Positions 26,323 to 35,853 of a stretch of DNA of 64,000 bases are shown here, piece by piece (position 1 is the first letter of the stretch; every line of letters begins with the position of its first letter). This stretch comes from Hyphomonas oceanitis SCH89 (GTDB lineage Bacteria; Pseudomonadota; Alphaproteobacteria; Caulobacterales; Hyphomonadaceae). The position numbers were made by a program, and so were the translations under genes. Where the stretch lies: contig NZ_ARYL01000002.1 in NCBI RefSeq assembly GCF_000685295.1, positions 186,001-250,000 of the forward strand, written 5' to 3'. The notes beneath the pieces are model-generated. The model saw only the letters and a list, made by a program, of their open reading frames with translations. It was not told the DNA's origin and did no database searches.

Positions 26323-28578
26323 CTAGAAGTCCCAGCGGAGCTGGACGCCATAGGTGCGCGGCTCGTTGACGAAGCCGGTCAGGTTGTTGAAGTCGATGGC
26401 GCCTTCCAGCGCTTCCTCGTCCGTGATGTTACGCACGAAGGCGGAGACGTCATAGCCGGCATCGGCCTTGTAGCCGAGTTTCAGGCCACCTTCCCAATAG
26501 CCGTCCTGGCCGAACTCTGCGCTCTCATAGAGGAAGAAGTTCGTGTCGCCCTTGTAGGCCCAGTCGGTGTAGCCATAGAGCTCGCCGGTCGCGAGCGGAA
26601 TGGCGTAACGGGCCGTCGCGTTGGCGATCCATTCCGGCGCATTCGGGAAGGAATTGCCGGAGATATTGTAGCCGAGCAGCGTCACGCCATCTGCGGCATA
26701 GACGGCCGGGTCGAGCATGGTGCATCCGCCACCACAGCCGGGCGCAAGGAGGACATCATCCTTGAACTCGGTTTTGTTGTAGGAAAGCCCCGCCGTGAGG
26801 AAGAGGTTGTCGATTGGTGCGGCTTCAACGTCGGCTTCGAAACCGTAACCCTCGCTCTTGTCGGCATTGAAGAGGGCGACCGTATTGTTCAAGCCACCGA
26901 CGATTGTCAGCTGCTGGTCGTTGAACTCGTAGAAGAAGACATCGGCATTGAGGCGGACGCGATTATCGAACAGTTCCGACTTTATGCCGGTCTCGTAGGA
27001 GAGAACGGTTTCGGTGTCGGCGCTGGAGACATCATTTGCGAAGACGAGGCGGCCTTGCGTGGAGGGGCCACGGAAGCCCTTGGCGACGCGCGCGTAGACG
27101 TTCAGGTCGTCCGTTGCCTGATAGGTGGCCGAGATGTCCCAGCTGACCTGATCGTCAGAGACCGAGCCAGCTACGGGACCGAACGTGCCGGAGCCGAAAG
27201 GGCCAAGCGTGCGTTCGACGACGAAGTCCTTGGATTCATCGGTCCAGCGCGCACCGCCGGAGAGGGCGAATCTGTCGGTGACGTCATAAGCGAGCGAGGC
27301 AAAGATGCCGGTGCTGTCGGTCTGGTTCTGGCGGGTCGCGATGCCGTTGACCGGGCGTCCGGGCGAAAGCGTGTCGAAGCTTTTCGAGGTGATCGCCACC
27401 TTTTCGTCAAAGACGAAGACGCCGGCCTGTGCGCGGAGCGGGCCACCATCGTCAAAAGCGAAGCGAAGCTCGTTGGTTGTCTGGTGCAGGGCATCAACGG
27501 CGCCGGAGCTTTCCGAGGCGAACGGGATGAAACCCGGGCCGAAATTGCCTGCGCCGAGGAAGGCTGCGCCGAAGCCGCCGTCAATGTCGCCGCGGCTTTC
27601 GATGGTCGCCTGTTCATTGCCGAAGACATAGGTGACCTTGATCGCGTCGGTGAGGCCTTTTTCAAGCTTCAGCGTGACGCCATGGCTGTCCTGCGTCAGG
27701 AAGTTGTCGCCGTCGAAATAGACCGTATCGCGGTCGAAGTTCGAACCAACGCCGTTGGAGCCGACATCAATGATATTCGCGCGGAAGAGGCGGGCGTCAC
27801 CATCATTGGAGCGGCCATGGACGTTGAGAAGAGCGGAGAAATCGGTGCCGCTTGGCGTGAACAGGATCTGGGCGCGACCGGCGAGTTCCTTGAAACCTTC
27901 GTAGCGGTCTTTTTCGCCGGTATAGGCGTTGTCCACGTAGGGATCGCGTTCCTGGTAGAGGCCGGAGAGGCGCACGGCCAGCTCATCCGTGAAGACGGGG
28001 AGGTTCACGGCGCCTTCAAGGTCGCGCGTATTGTAATTGCCGTAGGAGACGCGGCCATAACCTTCGAATTCATTGGTCGGCTTGGCGGAGTCGAACTTGA
28101 TGATGCCGCCGGGTGTGTTGCGGCCAAAGAGCGTGCCCTGAGGGCCGCGCAGGACTTCGATACTGTCGAGGTCGAAGACGGGGAAGCCTTTCAGGATGGG
28201 GCTTTCATAGGGGACATCGTCATAGACGAGGGAGACAGGCTGGGAGGCGTTCAGATCAAAGTCTGTGTTGCCGATGCCGCGGATATAGAAACGCGGGAAG
28301 GCGCGGCCGAACGAGCTTTCGGCGATGACGCTGGGCACGCGGGCCGAGAGGAAGCGGACGTCGGCGCCGGAGGACTTGAGGACATCGAGCTTTTCGTCGG
28401 CGATCGTGGTGATCGAGATCGGCACGTCCTGGATATTCTCTTCGACTTTCTGGGCCGTCACGGTGACGGAGGGAAGGCGGGCTTCAGCGTCAGTTTCCTG
28501 TGCGATGGCGGGCAGGGTTATCGCGATCAAGAGGCTCGAGCCGAGAAGGAGCGAGCGGAGGGCAGGTCTGTATGTCAT
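26323..28578 (-). CDS. TonB-dependent receptor
   Basis: The product has 751 residues from the ATG at 28578, which has AGGA eight bases upstream and gives a clean signal peptide (LLLGSSLLIAITLPAIAQ). The TonB-box/plug region is at the mature N-terminus (SVTVTAQKVEENIQDVPIS), with plug motifs FYIRGIGN, LRGPQGTLFGRNTPGG and GYGRVSYGNYNTRD. The barrel closes with a terminal aromatic residue (GVQLRWDF). The architecture resembles the iron- and organic-nutrient-uptake receptors abundant in Hyphomonas and sphingomonads; the substrate is unknown. It is intact, unlike the receptor at 32004. Confidence 0.93.
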   Translation of the reverse strand: MTYRPALRSLLLGSSLLIAITLPAIAQETDAEARLPSVTVTAQKVEENIQDVPISITTIADEKLDVLKSSGADVRFLSARVPSVIAESSFGRAFPRFYIRGIGNTDFDLNASQPVSLVYDDVPYESPILKGFPVFDLDSIEVLRGPQGTLFGRNTPGGIIKFDSAKPTNEFEGYGRVSYGNYNTRDLEGAVNLPVFTDELAVRLSGLYQERDPYVDNAYTGEKDRYEGFKELAGRAQILFTPSGTDFSALLNVHGRSNDGDARLFRANIIDVGSNGVGSNFDRDTVYFDGDNFLTQDSHGVTLKLEKGLTDAIKVTYVFGNEQATIESRGDIDGGFGAAFLGAGNFGPGFIPFASESSGAVDALHQTTNELRFAFDDGGPLRAQAGVFVFDEKVAITSKSFDTLSPGRPVNGIATRQNQTDSTGIFASLAYDVTDRFALSGGARWTDESKDFVVERTLGPFGSGTFGPVAGSVSDDQVSWDISATYQATDDLNVYARVAKGFRGPSTQGRLVFANDVSSADTETVLSYETGIKSELFDNRVRLNADVFFYEFNDQQLTIVGGLNNTVALFNADKSEGYGFEADVEAAPIDNLFLTAGLSYNKTEFKDDVLLAPGCGGGCTMLDPAVYAADGVTLLGYNISGNSFPNAPEWIANATARYAIPLATGELYGYTDWAYKGDTNFFLYESAEFGQDGYWEGGLKLGYKADAGYDVSAFVRNITDEEALEGAIDFNNLTGFVNEPRTYGVQLRWDF

Positions 28579-28795
28579 GGAAGGCATCCTGAGTGGCATG
28601 GAAGACAGCCCGTCTTGGCGCGGGATTTTATGCCTTTGGATGTCTCACGGTTTGTCCGTTCCGAGAATGATATGTGTCGCGGTTTTGATGGTTTTGTGTC
28701 CATCGGTCACCGCGTGTTGCTGCGCCGCAACATGAAGGCGGCTCTGCTACAACGAGAGGTAAGTTTTTCTCGGGTGCCGGGCGACGCGGCGGCGT

Positions 28796-30298
28796 TCAGT
28801 TCCAGGGATTGAAGCGCGTCGGCGGCTTGGGCGGAGGAGGTGCTTCTTCCGGCTCCGGCTCAGATGTGCCTGGCTCGACCGTTTTGGCGGGCACTTCGAA
28901 GGCGGCTTCTTCAGGACGGGAAGGCTCGGCTGGTTCCGGCGGTGTCTCGGCCTGATCGCTGAATGTGAAGGGCGCGGACTCGGCTTCCGTGACCGGGTCG
29001 GTATAGGCGGGTGTGTCTGGCCCCGCGTTGAATTCCGACAGGTCTATATCATCGGGCAGGTCAACCGTGCCGTCGATGACCATGCGCGGGCTGTCCATGG
29101 CCGGCGAGCCGGACGCGGTGGAGGACTCCTGTTGCGGGTTCCCTGTGCGGCCGGCAGAGCCGAGGCCAAAGCCGGAGGACATGCCTGACAAGCTGAAGCG
29201 CTGGGGTTCCGGCTGTGCGGCGGGCACTTCAGCGGTCAACGGCGCGTCATCGGGCAGGTCGATTTCAGGGGCGGCTGGCGAAACATCAGCGGCATATTCG
29301 ACCTCGGGCGCGAGGGGCTCGTCTGCCTGTGGGGCAGGCTCTGGCGCGGGGGCGGGTTCTTCTGCCGATGGCTCGGGCGACATGTATTGCGAGAGGCCGC
29401 CTGTGCCCGATCCGAAATAGCCGCGACCGAAAGGAGAGGCCATGGTGGCTGTTGGCACGACGGATGGTTCAGGCTCGGTCTCGGGCTCAGGCTCAGGTTC
29501 CGGTTCGGACAGGACTGGTTCGGGTGCTGTCTCTATCTCGGGATTATTGTCATCTTCCGGCCAGAGGGGCGTTTCGGGCTCGACGGGCGCGGAGGCTGGT
29601 TCCGGCGCTGTGGCGAAGGCTGGCGCGTATTCGAACGCCTCCGCAGCGTCCGGTGTGGCCTCTTCGGGCGTATCCCCGGCGGCTTCGATGTCGCTTTCCG
29701 GGTCGACTGTGGCGACGGTTTCGGGGGCGGAGGGGATTTCCGGTGTCGGCTCAGGCTCAATCTCAGGTGCGGACTCAGCTTCTGGCTCGGGTGTCCGGAC
29801 GCCGCCATTGACTTCATCGGCCATGCTGGCGACGGCGCGGGCCATGTCGTTCTGGCCTTCGAGTTCCGGATAGGCTTCCGGGAACGCATCTGTATCGTCG
29901 CCCGGATCTTCCACCAGTTCAGCAGGATCAAGCGCAGGCTCGGGGACTCCCTCAGGCTCGGCGTCGATGCTTTCCAGGCCTTTGAGGACCGTGTTGATGG
30001 CCTTTTCGGCGCCGCGCGCGTGCCGGTGTGCCTCGCGATACAGCTCCGCTACGAAGCTGGCATAGGGGCGGCCGTCTGCATCCAGCTCGTCGACAAATTC
30101 TTCCGGCATGCAGGACTCGATTTCCTTGCCGAGCGCGTCCGTGAGCAATACGGCATGCGGCTCTGGCGTGAGGACAACGCGGTAGCCCTCGGTGTCATGG
30201 GTGATCGTGCCGTCTTCGCCCTCGGACCAGGCAACGCGCTGCTTGCGCGTCATTTCGCTCAGCTTGTCGATCAGCCGTTTTGTCGAAGGATGCAGCAT
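28796..30298 (-). CDS. long acidic Pro/Glu-rich protein, unknown function
   Basis: The product has 500 residues. The first 110 or so form a regular domain (MLHPSTKRLIDKLSEMTRKQ, EGYRVVLTPEPHAVLLTDAL, AELYREAHRHARGAEKAI) that could be helical. The remaining 390 are low-complexity and strongly acidic, with Glu-Pro runs (EPEPEPEPETEPEP) and scattered Gly/Ser patches (SGMSSGFGLGSAGR). The C-terminus is a short conserved-looking PPTRFNPWN. No signal peptide or membrane helix. This shape, an ordered head with a disordered acidic tail and a terminal peptide, suggests a scaffold or hub protein; that is inference only. Confidence 0.8.
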   Translation of the reverse strand: MLHPSTKRLIDKLSEMTRKQRVAWSEGEDGTITHDTEGYRVVLTPEPHAVLLTDALGKEIESCMPEEFVDELDADGRPYASFVAELYREAHRHARGAEKAINTVLKGLESIDAEPEGVPEPALDPAELVEDPGDDTDAFPEAYPELEGQNDMARAVASMADEVNGGVRTPEPEAESAPEIEPEPTPEIPSAPETVATVDPESDIEAAGDTPEEATPDAAEAFEYAPAFATAPEPASAPVEPETPLWPEDDNNPEIETAPEPVLSEPEPEPEPETEPEPSVVPTATMASPFGRGYFGSGTGGLSQYMSPEPSAEEPAPAPEPAPQADEPLAPEVEYAADVSPAAPEIDLPDDAPLTAEVPAAQPEPQRFSLSGMSSGFGLGSAGRTGNPQQESSTASGSPAMDSPRMVIDGTVDLPDDIDLSEFNAGPDTPAYTDPVTEAESAPFTFSDQAETPPEPAEPSRPEEAAFEVPAKTVEPGTSEPEPEEAPPPPKPPTRFNPWN

Positions 30299-30446
30299 TG
30301 TGCGTAGCCTTTCCCGATCTGTCCTGGATCAAGTCTACCCAATAGCGGCTGATAGGCGAACATTCAAACTGTGCTTCCCCGGTTCCGCATGAAATGTGGT
30401 TTATTCGGGCAGTTTGGGACGCGGGAGTCGGGAAGACAGGCAGGCC

Positions 30447-31652
30447 TTACTGGTCATCGGCAGGGGCTGGGGGCAGGTATTTCATTTCCAGAAGCACCGC
30501 TTCTTCCTGGTAATCAGGCGCCGCATCGCTGAGTTTGCCGTCGAAATCACCGCCGGCACCGAAAGCGCGGATGAAGCGAGGGTTTTCGGCGCTGTCAGGG
30601 CAGACGAACAGGGCGTCCACGGCGTCGGTTTCGAATTTACAGAGGCTGCGCGCCTCGGGGCTTAGCGCCTTCAGCTTCATCTGGCCCACCTTGCCGCCGT
30701 CCGGTCCGGCGACGTCGGTATTGCGGGTCACGACGGAGCCGACATTGCCGAGCGTCCAGTCAGGCTCGACCACATAGACGAGATGACCTGCCTGGCGATC
30801 TGCCGGGAGAGTCTGGATCAGGAAGACCGGGTAGGCTTGTTCGCCGACGTATGCGCGGTCCGTGAGGATCTCATGACCAGGGAAGGCGGCTTTCATGGCG
30901 TCGAGGGTGAAAGGCGTGGGGCCTTTCAGGCCCATCGTGCCGTCGGGGCCGATGCCAGCGGGCAGGGGCGCGCCGCCAAACTCGGCCTTGCGCACTTCCG
31001 ATTTCACGCGGGCGACATCCTTCAGGAAGTCTTTCACCGGCTCGCCGCCAGCCACGGACAGGTCCGTGCGGAAGGCGCGAATGACGCCGTCCGGCGAGAT
31101 CAGCAGGTAGCTGGGCGTCCAGCTGATTTTCAGCTTTTCGCGGATGCTCATGTCCGTGTCGAGCACGGTGGGATAGCTGTAGCCTTTCTCAGTGAAATAG
31201 GCCTCGACCGAGCCGTACTTGCCGTAAAGTTCCTCAGGGGTGGTGCGGCTGGCGTTCGCCGGGACATGGATGGACAGGAAATAGAGGTCCGGATCCTGCT
31301 CGATTGCGGTCGCGAGCGCGGCCACATAGGGCGCATCGCGCATGCAGTCGCCGCACCAGATGCCCCAGATATCAATCACCATCCAACGGTTGAGAACGGC
31401 AGAATCGAACGCCTGGCCGTCGGCCATCGTGGCCGTGAATTCAGGGAATTTCTCGCCGAGCAGGGCATAGCCATAGGGGCGGTTGTCGGCATCGCGCAGG
31501 ACGCCATCGCCCTTGGTGTCGGTTGCCGTGGCGGGCGGGGGGACGTTTGCCGTGATGAAACTGGTCGCGGCCTCTTCCGGTGCGGCGGCCTTGTCAGGTG
31601 AGCAGGCGGCGAGCACCAGCACTGCAGCAGCGAGGATGATCTGTCGAAACAT
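30447..31652 (-). CDS. thioredoxin-like (TlpA family) lipoprotein with C-terminal extension
   Basis: The product has 401 residues from the ATG at 31652, giving a lipoprotein signal MFRQIILAAAVLVLAAC (C17). A TlpA/AhpC-TSA-like redoxin domain at about 60-220 has the active-site CxxC as WCGDC (C100, C103), an unusual GD pair, and the cis-proline region ISWTPSYLLISPDG. Residues 220-400 form a second domain (AFPGHEILTDRAYVGEQAYPV, VYVVEPDWTLGNVGSVV) that is not part of the redoxin fold. It is probably a periplasmic thiol reductase or thiol-dependent sensor of unknown client. Confidence 0.85.
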   Translation of the reverse strand: MFRQIILAAAVLVLAACSPDKAAAPEEAATSFITANVPPPATATDTKGDGVLRDADNRPYGYALLGEKFPEFTATMADGQAFDSAVLNRWMVIDIWGIWCGDCMRDAPYVAALATAIEQDPDLYFLSIHVPANASRTTPEELYGKYGSVEAYFTEKGYSYPTVLDTDMSIREKLKISWTPSYLLISPDGVIRAFRTDLSVAGGEPVKDFLKDVARVKSEVRKAEFGGAPLPAGIGPDGTMGLKGPTPFTLDAMKAAFPGHEILTDRAYVGEQAYPVFLIQTLPADRQAGHLVYVVEPDWTLGNVGSVVTRNTDVAGPDGGKVGQMKLKALSPEARSLCKFETDAVDALFVCPDSAENPRFIRAFGAGGDFDGKLSDAAPDYQEEAVLLEMKYLPPAPADDQ

Positions 31653-32003
31653 GGATGGAGCCCTCCGGGCGGGGACAGGTGGGTTCTGCACAGCCAAAGA
31701 CATGATGGAATTGTGCGCCCTGTTGTGATGGCTGTTACGGTATTGGGCCGTGATCTAGTGTCCGACGGTAACATCAACAACTGATTGAGATGATGAGTTT
31801 TCGTAAACTCTGACGGCGGCGGAGTTACCCTGAGGAAGCGTCATACGTGCCGTGGGTGCGGATTAATCGGTCGAGCGCACAAGTGCATCAAAAGCGATCA
31901 ATTGCTTTAAAGTGATGTCCTCTCACCCTTTTAAGGTTCATTGGATCGACCAGCAGACCAATCCTGATGACATCCAACGACGGATGAAAGCGGGAGAGTA
32001 TCT
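31653..32003. other. intergenic region between divergent genes (351 bp)
   Basis: No ORF, RNA or repeat is supported here. It lies between the minus-strand redoxin lipoprotein and the plus-strand TonB receptor remnant, so it should hold both promoters. The only sure site is the purine-rich CGGGAGAG seven to twelve bases before the ATG at 32004. The middle is more AT-rich (around 31860-31930). Confidence 0.6.
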
Positions 32004-34420
32004 ATGAGATTAGTCAGTTTGCGACAGAGACGGCGCGTTTCGCTGGCGGCCTGTGTGCTATTGGGCGCTGCCAGCCTGGTCACATCGGCGAATGCACAGG
32101 AGGCCGGGGGCGAAAGCGAAGCGCGCCAAGAGACTGTTGTGGTGCAGGGGCATCGCGTTTCGACCGCTGATACGGCCATTGGCCAAGACGAAGCCACCAA
32201 TACCGTCGCGGTCACGCGGGATGAACTGCTTTCCGCGCCGGGCGGCATTTCAGGCCTGAAAATGCTCGAATCCCTGCCGGGGTTTAATGTGCAGACTGAC
32301 GGTGCCCTCGGCCTTTATGAATTCGGCAACTCGGTGACGGTTCGCGCTTTTAACCTGCAGCAGATCGGCTTTGTTCTGGATGGCGTCCCGATGGGCCGTT
32401 CGGATGCGTTCGGCGGCAGCCCGATCTTCCGTTATGTGGACAATGAAAACCTCGGCTCGGTCGTTGCATCGCCGGGTGCAGGCGATGTGTCCCTGCCGAG
32501 CTATGCCTCGCTTGGCCCGATCGTTTCCTACAATACGGTGGATACGTCAGACACGCCCGGTGGCATGCTGTCCTACACGATGGGCGACGACAATCTTGAA
32601 CGCAGTTTCATCAAGCTTGAGACCGGCAATATCAATGGCCTGTCCGCCTATATCAGCCGTTCAAAGACGGACAGCGACCTGTGGCGCGGCCCCGGCACGA
32701 TCGACCGCGAGCATATCGAGGGCAAGATCAAGTATGAGTTTGATGCCGATACGTTCATCAAGTTCGGTTATGTGCATAACGACTTCAATGATTATGACTC
32801 GCCGTCGGCCCCAGAATCTACGTTCGAGAACGATTATTATTATGGGTATGCGGCGGCTATTCCGGAAACCGGGTGTATCGCAGCAACACCCGGTGTTTAT
32901 GACTTCAATGGCGATGGCTCAATCACTGATGCCGACTTCACGCCGATATTCACGGGTGGAACGTGCACGAACTATTATGAAGACCGCATCAACGTCCGCG
33001 ATGACTCGCTCTACTCGCTGAACTTCCAGACTGACATAACGCCAAACCTGATGCTGAAGGCGACAGCTTACCAGGAAGACAAGGACGGCTATGGCGTATC
33101 GCCAGAGGCACTAGTAGTGCGCTGGCACGCTTCCTTGGCCAGAGTGCTGTTGGGCTTGATGTCGTCTATCCGCGCGGCGTCCAGTACGGGCTGTCCGGCG
33201 TTGGCGGAACGCGCAAGGGCTTTGTCGGTGGCATTGAATGGCAGGCTGCGAACCACAAGGTTGAGGCCGGTTTCTGGGTTGAGGATGAAGACTACACTCG
33301 TGCACAGGCCCGCCTGAACAAGACCAATGGTTCCGCTGATGGCGACGTTATCTATGACGAGACCGTCTACTACCGCCGCAACTATACATCTGTACGAGAC
33401 ACTCTGCAGCTTTACCTGAAAGATACCGTCAGTCTTATGGACGATCGGCTGAATCTCGAGATTGGCGTCAAGAGTCTCAGCGTTGACTATTCGCTTGATG
33501 GCTACCGGGACTATGATGACTATTATCGCATTGAGGAAGGTACGGGTGCATTCCTGCCCGGCTATGGGCCACAGAGTGTCGGCGAGACTTATGAGAACAA
33601 CTTCCTCCCTATGGTGGGTGGCGTTTATGACCTGAACGGGACCGATCAGGTCTTTGCCTCCTACTCGCAAAACTATGCCCTGCCACGCGGTGCGGACGAT
33701 ATCTTCTCCATTGCTGCGACGGATCCGACAACCGATCCGCTACCGGCACCGGAAGGTGAGGAATCTGAAAACTATGAGTTAGGCTTCCGGACAAACCGTC
33801 CACAATTCTATGGTTCGGCTGCGCTGTTCTACACGTCTTTTGACAACCGCCTGGTGGCAGGAAGCGTTATCAATCCGGCAACGGCACAACCTGAGGCTTA
33901 CTACATCAGTGCAGGCAAGACAGATGCCTATGGCTTTGAACTTTCGGGTGTTTACAAGCCGGACGTCTTTGGCGGAAAGCTCTACTTCGACGGAAACCTG
34001 ACTTACAACAAGACCGAGGTTAAAGACGATACGAATGTAGACGGCGAGGGTGCGCTCGATCCTACGGTCGACTATTTGTCCGGAAATGGCCTCCCCGATA
34101 GTCCCGAGTGGCTGGCAACAGGGGGTATCACCTATGAGCCCACCGAGTGGTTGGTGGCTAATGTCTCCGGAAAGTATACGGGCAAGCGCTATGCGCAGTT
34201 CAACGACCGTTATGACATGGAAGCGTTCACCCTTTTGAGTGCGTATCTTGACCTTGGCGGGCCGAATGACTTTGGTATTCCGGAAAATGTCAGCTTGCGG
34301 TTCAACGTGGACAACCTGCTCGATGAAGAAGTGCCGACCGCGTTTGTTTTTGCCGGTTCTGCTTTCTTCCGCCCACTCAACCCGCGGACTTTCCAGGCGA
34401 CCCTGACGGTTCGCTTCTAG
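32004..34420 (+). pseudogene. TonB-dependent receptor gene with a frameshift
   Basis: The first frame from the ATG at 32004 gives a signal peptide (LAACVLLGAASLVTSANAQ), a plug domain (ETVVVQGHRVS, GFNVQTDGALGLYEFGNSVTVR) and barrel strands. After KDGYGVSPEAL at about 33113 it turns into unrelated sequence and stops at 33317. The protein resumes in another frame from about 33116 (SALARFLGQSAVGLDVVYPR, then GVQYGLSGVGGTRKG), and runs to the terminal aromatic strand FQATLTVRF at 34420. The combined length of about 805 residues fits a receptor. A one-base loss or two-base gain near 33111-33116 explains it. The C-terminal half alone (ATG 33437) lacks signal and plug and would not function. Confidence 0.87.
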
Positions 34421-34446
34421 GCTAGCGGAAAACGCAATATAAAGAA

Positions 34447-34470
34447 GGCTCCGGCTGCAAAGCCGGGGCC
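34447..34470. terminator. intrinsic terminator between convergent genes
   Basis: GGCTCCGGCT-GCAA-AGCCGGGGCC forms a 10-bp stem with a short loop, followed by TTTG. It separates the TonB receptor remnant (+) from the porin gene (-). Confidence 0.8.
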
Positions 34471-34480
34471 TTTGATTTGC

Positions 34481-35659
34481 CTAGAAGTCGGCTTGGAGAC
34501 GGAGGGTCGCGCCGGTGACCATGTCGTCAGTCACGCCAGCGCGGACGGCATCTGCGAAGGCGGGATCGAGGCCAGAGGTGGACGTGCCGAGATTGGCGTC
34601 GGACTGGAAGATGCTGAGGCCAACGCGGGTCTTGGAGGTCGGATACCATGAGAGGCCGATAAGGGCCGTGCTCATCGCGCCGCCATCAACGCCGGCATCT
34701 GTCAGGTCCAGCGTGTCATAGGCCGCTGATATGGAAAGGGCACCGAGGCCGCGTTCGGTGACAGGATGGTTCACTTTCGGGCGGTCGAACTTGCCCTCCT
34801 TGTAGGTGCGCTCGCCGCCGAAGAAATAGCCTGTTTCGAAGCCGCTGCCGGTGAAGTTGCCGGTGCCGCCAGCGGCGAGGTCTGACCGGACATCGGCATA
34901 TTCCAGGCTGGCCCAGAATGGCCCGCGCAGCACAGCGCCCTCCAGCCCGACCAGCGTGTCGCTTTCGGCAACGGAGCCAGTCGATATCATCCGGCCGGGC
35001 AGGTGGGCGAACGGGCGCTGGCGGTAGCGCAGCCTTGATTGCCTGTCGCCAATCTCGCGATAGCGCACCGAGGCGCCAAGGTGGACGAGCATGGCGTCTG
35101 TGTGAACGGGCGTGTAGGTGCCGCGCGCCGCAAGAGCGAGGCCTTCCTCGGACGGCGTGTCATTGAGATCGCCGCCAAAAGCACCGGCCATGAAGGTCCA
35201 GTCCTTGCCTTTCGTGTGAGCAGCGATGCCGACGCGGCGATCGAACTCGAAAGCATCGGTAAATTCGGCGCGCTCCGCAAAGGTCGTGAAGCGGCCGGAT
35301 GTCTGTTCTTCCAGCGAGTTCGGTGTCTTGAACTGGCCAACGCGGATTTTCCAGGACGTGCCTTTTGGGGCGAAGTCGGCATAGGCATCGGTTGCGATGA
35401 TTTCGCCGCCTTCGTCGGTTTCAAGTTCGACCTTGAAACTGATGATGTCTGTCTTGCCCGAAACGGCGAGGCGGGCGCTCCGCAATTCGGTGCCGTCTAT
35501 TTCAAAGTCAGCCGTGTCGGCATCAGCCTTTGTATAGTCGTAGAGGATGCGGCCGGAGAGTTTGAGGTCCCATGGCGCTTCAGCCGAGGCGGGCAGCGCC
35601 GCACATAAAGCTGTCAGACCGAGCGCCGAGGCGCCGCAACACATGTTGAACTTGCCCAT
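34481..35659 (-). CDS. OprO/OprP-type phosphate-selective porin
   Basis: The product has 392 residues with a signal peptide (ALGLTALCAALPASA) and a beta-barrel. Family traits are WDLKLSGRILYDYTKAD with the paired ELRSARLAVSGK, AYADFAPKGTSWKIRVGQFKTP, RFTTFAERA, DRRVGIAAHTK and GLSWYPTSKTRVGLSIFQ, ending in the aromatic TLRLQADF. OprP-like porins form anion channels, often phosphate-regulated, but no Pho box was identified upstream. The start at 35659 is preceded by a spaced, AT-rich promoter region up to the terminator at 35787. Confidence 0.88.
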   Translation of the reverse strand: MGKFNMCCGASALGLTALCAALPASAEAPWDLKLSGRILYDYTKADADTADFEIDGTELRSARLAVSGKTDIISFKVELETDEGGEIIATDAYADFAPKGTSWKIRVGQFKTPNSLEEQTSGRFTTFAERAEFTDAFEFDRRVGIAAHTKGKDWTFMAGAFGGDLNDTPSEEGLALAARGTYTPVHTDAMLVHLGASVRYREIGDRQSRLRYRQRPFAHLPGRMISTGSVAESDTLVGLEGAVLRGPFWASLEYADVRSDLAAGGTGNFTGSGFETGYFFGGERTYKEGKFDRPKVNHPVTERGLGALSISAAYDTLDLTDAGVDGGAMSTALIGLSWYPTSKTRVGLSIFQSDANLGTSTSGLDPAFADAVRAGVTDDMVTGATLRLQADF

Positions 35660-35786
35660 TTTACGCCCTTGTCTGGATGCTGAGCGTGGGCTTTAGGTTG
35701 GTTTCGTGACGGTTGCATCTCACTTGTGTGACGGATTTGTAAAATAGTCACATTAGATACATTAATTTGTATCCACGCGGTCGGGC

Positions 35787-35820
35787 AAAAAAATGCCCCG
35801 GTCCGTGAGGACCAGGGCAT
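35787..35820 (-). terminator. intrinsic terminator of the thiolase gene
   Basis: ATGCCCCGGTCC-GTGA-GGACCAGGGCAT forms a strong stem. On the minus strand it is followed by a run of seven T (the A-run at 35787-35793), placing it about 35 bases after the thiolase stop. Confidence 0.88.
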
Positions 35821-35853
35821 TCCATTGCCGCATTAGCGGCTGAAGAAGAGAGC

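Noticed and set aside
27055-28812. 585-codon open frame antisense to the TonB receptor
   Set aside because: The receptor strand has signal peptide, plug and barrel motifs. The antisense frame is compositionally biased (Gly/Ala/Asp) with no domain.
33108-33119. Programmed frameshift in the TonB receptor gene
   Set aside because: No slippery heptamer or stem-loop is seen, and receptors are not known to use frameshifting.
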